Shown in pieces: positions 1 to 5,464 of a stretch of DNA of 6,188 bases. The DNA is from Deltaproteobacteria bacterium (GTDB lineage: Bacteria > Desulfobacterota > Binatia > UBA9968). Below the pieces are notes generated by a model, which worked only from the letters and a program-made list of their open reading frames with translations, was not told where the DNA came from and did no database searches. The DNA lies in NCBI GenBank assembly GCA_005878685.1, contig VBLN01000242.1, positions 1 to 6,188 of the forward strand. Reading direction: 5' to 3'. Position 1 is the first letter of the stretch. Every line of letters starts with the position of its first letter. The position numbers and the translations under genes are program-made.

Positions 1-128
1 CAAAGATAGTTCAAAAGGGCGAAAAAGTGAAGGCCTACAACTGCGGTCAGTCACAATTCAGCATCCTTGCTGTTCTTGTTGACGGGACTCGTCCGCTTGA
101 GGTATTCAGAGATGGATCGGTCCAGTGA
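1..128 (+). CDS. C-terminal end of an unidentified protein (5' truncated by the window)
   Basis: An open frame starts at base 3 and runs to a TGA at 126-128, giving about 41 residues and ending in TRPLEVFRDGSVQ. It has balanced amino-acid use, and its stop lies 17 nt before the SDR start on the same strand, the spacing expected inside an operon. The other two forward frames are stopped earlier. I do not recognise the family from this short tail, so no function is proposed. It is probably co-transcribed with the broken dehydrogenase gene that follows. The true start lies outside the window. Confidence 0.5.
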   Translation, partial: KIVQKGEKVKAYNCGQSQFSILAVLVDGTRPLEVFRDGSVQ

Positions 129-145
129 TTTGAGGGGAGGTTCGT

Positions 146-864
146 ATGAGACTCAAAGATAAAGTAGCGATTGTGACCGGCGCGGCGCAAGGAATCGGCG
201 CGCACTATGCACGCGGACTGGCTAGAGAGGGAGCGGCAGTTGCCGTTGTGGACATCCTCGATCCGAATCCCGTCGCGAAAGAGATCGTGAACGCGGACGG
301 CAGGGCGCTGCCATTAAGAATCGACGTCTCGGACGAAGCGCAAACCAAGGAGATGGTCCGAAAGACGATCGCAACAACGCGGCGATCTACGGGACTATCG
401 TGCGGAAGCCCTTCGAGCAGATCACCGTCGAGGAGTGGGACAAACTCTACGCGGTGAACGTCCGCGGTATTTTTCTCTGCGTCAAGGCGGTCGCTCCCTA
501 CATGAAAGCGCAAAAGCAGGGCAAGATCGTCAATGTAACTTCCAGCACCTTCTTTAAGGGAAACGAAAACTTTCTGCACTACGTGAGCTCCAAAGGGGCT
601 GTGGTTGCGATGACGCGCTCCCTGGCACGCGAGCTGGGGGATTACAACATCAACGTGAACGCCATAGCCCCCGGGCAGACCATGAGCGAGGCCAACCTGC
701 GGCGCGGCGAAGAGACTGATGCTCACTCGCTACGGATCCGTCTCTTGAAACGTCGGCTGCTCCCCGAAGATCTCGTCGGGACGGTGGTTTATCTCAGCTC
801 GTCCGATAGCGACATGATGACGGGCCAGATTCTTCTTGTGGATGGAGGAACGGCTTTCCACTAA
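146..864 (+). pseudogene. Short-chain dehydrogenase/reductase (SDR), frame-disrupted
   Basis: This is a classical SDR, an NAD(P)-dependent oxidoreductase with a Rossmann fold; the substrate cannot be told. The start at 146 has a strong ribosome site (GGGGAGG at 133-139, 6 nt before ATG). The first part carries the cofactor loop TGAAQGIG and ends in sense at about 373. The second part is in another frame and starts with NNAA at 373-384. It then has the catalytic Ser in VTSS, the Tyr-Lys pair in YVSSK, the NAIAPG motif, and a normal C-terminus ending at 864. The stretch between helix αC and NNA(G/A), usually something like xFGRIDILV, is missing. Restoring about 28 nt would give 747 nt, or 248 residues, a typical SDR length. 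As it stands the first frame ends at 457 after a junk tail. The C-terminal part could only be made from a GTG at 400, without the cofactor-binding half. It is either a pseudogene or an assembly error. Confidence 0.88.
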
Positions 865-872
865 CTAATAGA

Positions 873-1154
873 CTATATCTTGCCCTGAAACCGCATATGA
901 TCAATGCGGTTTTTGATGACCTCTCCCAGATCATGGGTGGGTAACCCATCGACGACGGGTAGGGGCTCGGCCCCCAGCCGGGAAAGCTGCTCATTGATCG
1001 CGTGAAGAGTCGAGCGGACCCGGTCATATTCTTCTACGTACTTCTGACAATCCAATAGCTTGTGATCGATCTCTTCCAGGTATTTGCTGAGTCTGCGAGC
1101 TTCATCTTCTTGAAGAGCGTGCAAAAGACGCTCGTAGGGTTGTTCTTGCTTCAT
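873..1154 (-). CDS. Short coiled-coil protein, shortened paralogue of the gene at 5465-6037 (copy A)
   Basis: This encodes a charged, helical protein of about 93 residues with unknown function. It is clearly paralogous to the C-terminal two thirds of the gene at 5465-6037. Both share MKQEQ.YERLLHALQ, LEEIDHKL.DC and a conserved tail with EPLPV, HDLGE.IKNR and final QGKI. Copy A lacks the N-terminal coiled coil and an internal 29-residue block. I chose the ATG at 1154 because GGAGG (1160-1164) stands 5 nt before it. An in-frame ATG at 1169 (98 residues) and a GTG at 1211 (112 residues) are possible but have weak or no ribosome sites. It follows the LysM gene on the same strand and may be the last gene of that operon. 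Its stop is 8 nt from the convergent SDR stop, and no terminator is visible between them. It could be a decaying duplicate. Confidence 0.7.
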   Translation of the reverse strand: MKQEQPYERLLHALQEDEARRLSKYLEEIDHKLLDCQKYVEEYDRVRSTLHAINEQLSRLGAEPLPVVDGLPTHDLGEVIKNRIDHMRFQGKI

Positions 1155-1229
1155 AAGATCCTCCGACATTTCTCTTTTTATTCGCCTGCTACTAGGACGC
1201 GATCTCGCCACCCGATCATCGGGCGCGGA

Positions 1230-2591
1230 TCATGATTTTCTGTCCAAAGGGATCATGATTGTTTGCCCAATATATATATAATCGGGATTCTTCATCCTCT
1301 CCTTATTCGCCGCGTAGATCTTTTCCCATTTAAATGCATCTCCATAGTATCGAAGTGCCAGGTGGCTTAGCGTATCCCCGGCCTTCACCGTGTATTCTTC
1401 TGCTGCAGTTGTTTTGGCAGCTGTGGGAGAAAGAGGCTGAACAACGGGTTTGTTTGATATCGGCGTCAAGCTAACCTTTGTCTGGGGAGATGGGGATGGC
1501 TTTGAAGCCAGCGTTGTCTTTTCTGCTGTGGCCGGCTGTTCCTTGGCGCTAGCAGGAGGCGTTCGCCCCCGGCTCGCTACCGCTGGAGCTGGTTTGTGCA
1601 GGCGATCAATAAATCCGGATCTATCAAGCTCCCTGATGAAAGTCAGATCCACAAACTGATCTGGCTTAGCTGCCTCTGCTTTAGGGTTTTTCGAGGCCAT
1701 TTCCTGAAGCACGATGCGAATTCCCTTCATCGTGGGATAAGGTCTTTCCGGAATAAGGTTAAGTGCGACGGCTTGATAGGTCTCTTCCAAGGCGTCCATG
1801 TCGTCGGTTTTCAGATATTTCTGATAAATGGCAAGAGTCTCCTTCCGGTGAGTTTTAAAGTAAGCACTACGGACAAGCTCGGGTTTGGATTTGATCAGCG
1901 TCTGAGTAACAGCAAGGCCATTTTGGGGATACTCGAGCCCCAACATTTGAAGATCGGCCAGCGTATTGAAACCCATCTTCTTTGCCTTGGCGGTCACGGG
2001 AATCGCAATCATGGCACCGTGAATCTTTCCTGACTCGAGGGCGGCCAAACGGGCAGGCTGACTGCCGATCTGCACAATGGTAACGTCCTTCTCCGGCACC
2101 AGCCCGTATTTTTCCAACGTATAGCGAGTGGCAAAATCGGAAGAGGAGCCGAATCGGCTGACAGCCAAGCTCTTGCCCCTTAAGTGTTCAGGAGTGGTGA
2201 TATCCTTGGAGACCATAAACTTATAATCCAGGGTATTGAGGAATCCGGTAACCATTACAACTCCGGAGCCTTGTAGATTGCTCTGAATCACGGCTGCTCC
2301 TGAAACCGAAGCGGCAGTCACATCTCCAGAAACCAAGGTCTGGACAGCGAGGGATGCTCCCTCGATATACACAAGCTCAACCTCAAGCCCATATTTGCGA
2401 AAGAATCCTTGCTCATGCGCCACCCATATCGGCGTTTGACTACCTGAAACGCCGGAGTACGCAATCCGGATTTTTTCCAACGGCTTATCGGCTGCCTTCG
2501 CAGCAAAGGAACAAAGGAAGGTGAGGAGCGCGAAGACGTAAAATATAACTGACGGCAAAGCGACGTGTCTTTGATAGAGTTTTTTGTCCAT
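1230..2591 (-). CDS. Secreted NMT1/TauA-type substrate-binding protein with C-terminal LysM domain
   Basis: The 453-residue product has three parts. First is a signal peptide with a hydrophobic core at about 11-30 and a likely cleavage after AKA at 31-33; the Cys at 27 is not in a lipobox. Second is a periplasmic-binding fold at about 38-330. It shows features of the NMT1/SsuA/TauA group: KIRIAYSG, then PIWVAHEQGFFRKYGLEVEL, ALESGKIHGAMI and a C-terminal ELDRSGFIDRL. Third, after a Pro/Ala/Thr/Lys-rich linker at 333-398, comes a LysM module at about 399-448 (YTVKAGDTLSHLA ... YIGQTIMIP), a peptidoglycan-binding fold. Family members normally deliver sulfonates, nitrate or pyrimidine-type ligands to an ABC permease and are about 330 residues long without LysM. 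No permease or ABC ATPase is adjacent. The start has AAAGGAG ending 6 nt before ATG. The ligand cannot be predicted. Cell-wall tethering is inferred from LysM. Confidence 0.92.
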   Translation of the reverse strand: MDKKLYQRHVALPSVIFYVFALLTFLCSFAAKAADKPLEKIRIAYSGVSGSQTPIWVAHEQGFFRKYGLEVELVYIEGASLAVQTLVSGDVTAASVSGAAVIQSNLQGSGVVMVTGFLNTLDYKFMVSKDITTPEHLRGKSLAVSRFGSSSDFATRYTLEKYGLVPEKDVTIVQIGSQPARLAALESGKIHGAMIAIPVTAKAKKMGFNTLADLQMLGLEYPQNGLAVTQTLIKSKPELVRSAYFKTHRKETLAIYQKYLKTDDMDALEETYQAVALNLIPERPYPTMKGIRIVLQEMASKNPKAEAAKPDQFVDLTFIRELDRSGFIDRLHKPAPAVASRGRTPPASAKEQPATAEKTTLASKPSPSPQTKVSLTPISNKPVVQPLSPTAAKTTAAEEYTVKAGDTLSHLALRYYGDAFKWEKIYAANKERMKNPDYIYIGQTIMIPLDRKS

Positions 2592-2627
2592 TTTCTTCTC
2601 CTTTAAGACGGTTTATCTGTTTTGCTT

Positions 2628-3374
2628 CTATGCTTGGCTTAGACGCAGCATGGCGGCTTTAAGGCTCGAACGCATGCGCTCCAGAGAACGGGCCAAGTCT
2701 CCAATCTCGTCACGCGATTTTACACATTCTCCACTGACCGACGTTTCCAGGTCGCCCATGGTGACCTTGTCCGCAATCTCCGTTAAGCCAACGATTGGCC
2801 GAACAATCCAATGGGCCAGAAGAAACGAGAGCAGCGCACCAACGAAAGGCACGACCGCAATTATTCCGATCAGAGGGAGAAGGGCGCGTTGGATCTCTTT
2901 TTCTACGGCATCCCTCCAAAACCCCACATGGACACTGCCCGCCTGTCCCTCAAGAACCGGGACGCCGGTTTCGTACACTGTTTTTCCCCGCAATGATATT
3001 TCCCGCCGCTCGTCTTGGCGCTGTCCGCCGACAGGAAGTCCTCGCCGGAGTTCTGGGGGAAAGGTCCCCAAGGTGTGGGCAACGATTTCTCCTTTACCGT
3101 CTTCGATAAAAGCGTACGCCACACCATCGAGAAGCGTGTACTTTCTTGCCAGGGCGTGAAGCGCTAGGAGATTTCTTCCGACGATGTGCCCTGCGGCTGC
3201 ATCGCTGAAGTTGGTGGCTATGGCCAGAGCCCGCTGCTCGAGCTGATTTCGCAGTGTGTTTTGAGTGAGCTGATAGACCGCAGCGGCCACAAAAATACTC
3301 AAGAGAAACATCACGCCTGTAAAGATCCCACCGACCTTCCACTTAAGACTGACACGTCGCGATACGTAATTCAT
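2628..3374 (-). CDS. Cache-like/HAMP membrane sensor protein lacking an output domain
   Basis: The 248-residue product has a first membrane helix at about 13-34 and an extracytoplasmic region at about 35-163. That region resembles a single Cache/PAS-like sensor (VAYAFIEDGKGEIVAHT, then YETGVPV and GSVHVGF). A second helix lies at about 164-190, followed by a HAMP linker at about 190-243 with RPI at its start and the DEIGDLARSLERM signature. The protein ends five residues later at SLKAAMLRLSQA, so no histidine kinase, GGDEF, EAL or MCP domain follows. I chose the ATG at 3374 because GGAG stands 7 nt before it; an in-frame start at 3419 would overlap the upstream gene and lacks such a site. It lies 22 nt after the AAA+ ATPase stop and 36 nt before the LysM-protein gene, which implies an operon. 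The likely role is transmembrane signalling to a separate partner, inferred from architecture only. Confidence 0.88.
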   Translation of the reverse strand: MNYVSRRVSLKWKVGGIFTGVMFLLSIFVAAAVYQLTQNTLRNQLEQRALAIATNFSDAAAGHIVGRNLLALHALARKYTLLDGVAYAFIEDGKGEIVAHTLGTFPPELRRGLPVGGQRQDERREISLRGKTVYETGVPVLEGQAGSVHVGFWRDAVEKEIQRALLPLIGIIAVVPFVGALLSFLLAHWIVRPIVGLTEIADKVTMGDLETSVSGECVKSRDEIGDLARSLERMRSSLKAAMLRLSQA

Positions 3375-3396
3375 TTTTGTCTCCTTACCGGACAGC

Positions 3397-4674
3397 TTAG
3401 AAAGTCTTGAGCGCGGCAATCTCTTGGAGCATCATGTCCTGGAAACGAGCTCTCATCGTCTCATTCAAAATCTCCCGGCCTACCAACTCGATAAGTTCGC
3501 TGAGCCTTATCTCAGGGAAGGCGTCGCAAGATTCGCCAAGCGCGGAGATTCGATCACGGATGACCCGATCGGCCATGGGTCCCATAGCTTCGGTGGCTGC
3601 GCGAGTCATGTGTTCAAAAAATAGTGGGGAGACTTGAGCCTCTTGAGGTCCAGTCCGGGGCGTCGCAACCTCAGCCCCACAAGGAGGGACAGTTGGTCCT
3701 TCAAGCCGATCTTGTGTCTTCAGCTCGGTTGCGGTTGTTTCAGTCTTCTTTGGATTGATCTTTGCCGCTGGAGCCTTCACTTTCGGGACTCCAATCTCCG
3801 GGCCTCCGTTTTTGGGAACCTCGAATCCCCGCTCCAACTCGAGACCGCCGGCCGCCTTCATGACCATATAGGCGGAGACCCTCTTTTTCGCAGCCTCACA
3901 GGCCATCGCAAGTGCGTTATCACAGATGATATTGATTAACCTGGGTGTTCCTGCCGAATAGTACCAAATGGCTTCGACGGCCTCTTTGGTGAAAATCTCC
4001 GGACCGTCGTAACCCGCTATCTGCAGACGGTGGCGAATGTAATCTTCCACCTCGTTTGTCGTCTGGAGAGAGTAGAGACGGTAGTGGATAGCGATCCTCT
4101 GCTTGATTCGCCGCAGGGAGGATCTCTTCAATTTGGCCGCTAATTCCGGTTGTCCCACCAGTACAATCTGGAGCAGTTTTTCCTCATCTGTCTCCAAGTT
4201 TGACAGACCGCACAGGCCTTCCAGTGCGTCATCGCTAAGATTTTGGGCTTCATCGATGAGTAAGGCCAGCGTGTGCCCTTTTTTGAGCTGCTGGATGAGG
4301 TGCCCGTTAAGCTCCTGGATCATCTCTAATCTGTTTTTTTCTTTATTAGCCAGGCCCAGATCCTGGACCATAAGCTCAACCAGCGCATAGGAAGTAAGAT
4401 GACTACTGGAGATGAAAACAAATTGGACGGTAGCTTCAAGTTGCCGCATAAGCTTCCGCAGGAGGATCGTCTTACCAGTTCCCACTTCTCCAGTGAGGAG
4501 GATAAACCCCCGCTTGCCTCTAATTCCATGAACAAGGGCAGCCAAGCCCTCCCGATAGAGGGGGCTGCTATAAAAGAAACGAGGGTCCGGCGTCACACCA
4601 AATGGCGGTTCTCGAAACCCAAAATAACTTTCAAACATTGCCTCGTGTTCCTCCGAGTTAACAAGCTCGATCAT
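3397..4674 (-). CDS. ExeA/GspA-like AAA+ ATPase with an extra C-terminal helical module
   Basis: The 425-residue product starts with the family N-terminus (FESYFGFREPPFGVTPDPRF at 14-33). It has Walker A GEVGTGKT at 62-69, Walker B LLIDEAQ at 138-144, a sensor-1-like LVGQPEL at 172-178, an RIKQRI segment at 189-194, and sensor 2 GTPRLIN at 242-248. Well-studied relatives (ExeA/GspA, MshM) couple ATP hydrolysis to secretin or pilus assembly and often carry a periplasmic peptidoglycan-binding part. Here no membrane helix or wall-binding domain is visible. Instead a low-complexity linker (about 278-347) leads to a helical module at about 349-425 containing GPMADRV, FPEIRLSELIELV and MRARFQDMM. 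This recalls a small C-terminal module of bacterial signalling proteins, a low-confidence match from memory. The start at 4674 has AGGGGG 8 nt upstream; ATG at 4638 is nearly as good. ATG at 4779 sits inside a candidate -10 box, so I rejected it. Confidence 0.9.
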   Translation of the reverse strand: MIELVNSEEHEAMFESYFGFREPPFGVTPDPRFFYSSPLYREGLAALVHGIRGKRGFILLTGEVGTGKTILLRKLMRQLEATVQFVFISSSHLTSYALVELMVQDLGLANKEKNRLEMIQELNGHLIQQLKKGHTLALLIDEAQNLSDDALEGLCGLSNLETDEEKLLQIVLVGQPELAAKLKRSSLRRIKQRIAIHYRLYSLQTTNEVEDYIRHRLQIAGYDGPEIFTKEAVEAIWYYSAGTPRLINIICDNALAMACEAAKKRVSAYMVMKAAGGLELERGFEVPKNGGPEIGVPKVKAPAAKINPKKTETTATELKTQDRLEGPTVPPCGAEVATPRTGPQEAQVSPLFFEHMTRAATEAMGPMADRVIRDRISALGESCDAFPEIRLSELIELVGREILNETMRARFQDMMLQEIAALKTF

Positions 4675-4774
4675 TTTCTTTGCCCCCTTTTGAGAACGGT
4701 GTTGGAAATCGCAGCCAAGTTTTTTTCCGGAAGCGCTCCCCAGAATTTTCTGACGCGGGTGCTGCGAGGAGCAA

Positions 4775-4804
4775 TTCATAGTCCTTTTTATTCCGTATTG
4801 TCAA
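4775..4804 (-). promoter_or_regulatory. Candidate sigma-70 promoter for the minus-strand operon
   Basis: On the minus strand a perfect -35 TTGACA (4804-4799) is followed, after an 18-nt spacer, by TATGAA (4780-4775), a four-of-six match to TATAAT. Transcription would begin near 4768 and leave a leader of about 95 nt before the ATPase start at 4674. The leader holds a short hairpin, CAGAA-TT-TTCTG, at 4741-4752. This placement also argues against translation from ATG 4779. The assignment rests on sequence match only. Confidence 0.45.
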
Positions 4805-4901
4805 GAAAAAAACACATGCTCTTCCTGGCTTGAGAAGCTCGCATCTGTTTATATCGTGTGCAATATGTACGTAAGAACCTATCGTGCCTTACAAACTGGA
4901 C

Positions 4902-4954
4902 TTATCCACAGCTGTGGATAATTTTTGCTTTAGCGCGTCCACATCTGTGGATAA
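4902..4954. promoter_or_regulatory. Cluster of three perfect DnaA boxes; possible replication origin or DnaA-regulated site
   Basis: TTATCCACA, the classical DnaA-box consensus, is present at 4902-4910. Its reverse complement TGTGGATAA is present at 4913-4921 and again at 4946-4954. The first two form a perfect 20-bp palindrome, TTATCCACAGCTGTGGATAA. The third is preceded by a half box (TCCACA at 4938-4943), which gives a second, incomplete palindrome. A weaker match (CGTGGATAC) lies at 5000-5008. Each right-hand box runs into a T-tract. DnaA binds such sites at oriC, at its own promoter and at titration sites. No dnaA, dnaN, gidA or rpmH gene is in the window, so origin function is only a hypothesis. 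The cluster also lies about 100 bp upstream of the candidate operon promoter. Confidence 0.75.
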
Positions 4955-4959
4955 TTTTT
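4905..4959 (+). repeat. Two-unit direct repeat with 33-bp period (iteron-like)
   Basis: A 22-bp unit, TCCACA-[G/T]-CTGTGGATAA-TTTTT, occurs at 4905-4926 and 4938-4959. The units differ only at the seventh base (G at 4911, T at 4944). The 33-bp offset is about three turns of the DNA helix, so both right-hand DnaA boxes face the same side. Such phased, same-orientation boxes are typical of cooperative initiator binding. Confidence 0.8.
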
Positions 4960-5225
4960 TCTCATCGTGCACGAGATTGTTCGGCGGTAAACTTGACAGC
5001 GTGGATACTAGGGCGGTCGGATGCTGGCGGAGTCGATTCATGACAGGGAAGAAATCGATGTTTCGTTGTGCTTTTCGTTCGGTGAGGCTGATTTATATCG
5101 TTGCAAATCAGCAGTATGTTTTTCCATCCTCCTGCAGGTAAGCGACGTGCAAGGAGCAATTGAAAAATGCCAGCTGAATAATATTTCGATGAGATTTATC
5201 TTCGGTCAAGGGATGTCAGGACGCG

Positions 5226-5248
5226 GAGTCTCGAATATTGCGAGACTC
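5226..5248. repeat. Inverted repeat / hairpin, 8-bp stem
   Basis: GAGTCTCG (5226-5233) and CGAGACTC (5241-5248) are perfectly complementary around a 7-nt AATATTG loop. There is no T-run after it on either strand, so it is not a standard intrinsic terminator. It could be a protein-binding site or part of an RNA structure. Confidence 0.6.
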
Positions 5249-5295
5249 ATTCCGGAGAGGGGCAGGATTTCGGAGAAATAGAATGTGGGGGCAAA

Positions 5296-5406
5296 CTCCG
5301 CGGAGGTCGTGAAGAGCGCCGGCATGATGGCACCGCGCTCAGAGTACTAACGGGGGCGCGCCCATGGAGACAGGCCACTGTCTCTCAACCACGCAAGGCT
5401 TTTTTT
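5296..5406. repeat. Cluster of palindromes and hairpins ending in a T-tract
   Basis: Four inverted repeats follow one another. They are the palindrome CTCCGCGGAG (5296-5305), a stem GAGCGC/GCGCTC with a 15-nt loop (5314-5340), the palindrome GGGCGCGCCC (5354-5363), and a 7-bp stem GAGACAG/CTGTCTC with a GCCA loop (5367-5384). Seven T on the + strand follow at 5400-5406, about 15 nt after the last stem, which is too far for a textbook intrinsic terminator. The density suggests a structured RNA or a multi-site regulatory region, but I recognise no known RNA family. Confidence 0.5.
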
Positions 5407-5464
5407 GGTGTGTTAAAGAAGTCGCGCAGAAGAGGCTGGGGTCGCCCGCCTTCCGTAGCCAAAG

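Larger units (their letters stand above)
4805..5464. other. Gene-poor intergenic region of about 0.66 kb
   Basis: I see no convincing gene here. Short open frames exist (for example + 5021-5281 and + 4884-5141), but they lack ribosome sites and recognisable protein character. One of them merely reads through the DnaA-box repeats. The region holds a DnaA-box cluster at 4902-4954, two copies of a TTTATATCGT motif on either side of it (4848-4863 and 5092-5106), and a dense group of inverted repeats at 5226-5384 followed by seven T on the + strand at 5400-5406. It separates the minus-strand operon from the full-length coiled-coil gene. Its length and motif content suggest regulatory or replication-related DNA rather than coding DNA. 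Confidence 0.6.

Noticed and set aside
205..726. Long minus-strand open frame opposite the SDR
   Set aside because: It is a shadow of the SDR gene: no ribosome site, and the opposing strand carries all the SDR motifs.
4675..4779. N-terminal extension of the AAA+ ATPase from ATG 4779
   Set aside because: The extra residues do not resemble the family N-terminus. The ATG overlaps a candidate -10 box and the AAGGA is too close to it.
4902..4959. CRISPR array or transposon end from the short repeats
   Set aside because: There are only two units, with a 33-bp period and DnaA consensus content, and no spacers, cas genes or transposase.
4993..5010. + strand promoter starting with TTGACA at 4993
   Set aside because: No -10-like sequence occurs at 16-18 nt; the nearest AT-rich word is only about 5 nt away.
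4884..5141. 85-residue + strand open frame across the DnaA boxes
   Set aside because: Its repeated VDNF words are only a translation of the DnaA-box repeats, and no start signal is present.
5021..5281. 86-residue + strand open frame in the intergenic region
   Set aside because: No ribosome site before ATG 5021, no recognisable protein character, and it contains a perfect hairpin near its end. Treated as chance.
5281..5340. Cyclic-di-GMP riboswitch-like word GGGGGCAAACTCC
   Set aside because: Only the short GGCAAAC-like word agrees. The following conserved bases and tetraloop receptor of that class are not recognisable.
5367..5406. Intrinsic terminator from the GAGACAG/CTGTCTC hairpin and T-run
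   Set aside because: About 15 nt separate the stem from the seven T, too far for a standard terminator. It is kept only as part of the structured cluster.
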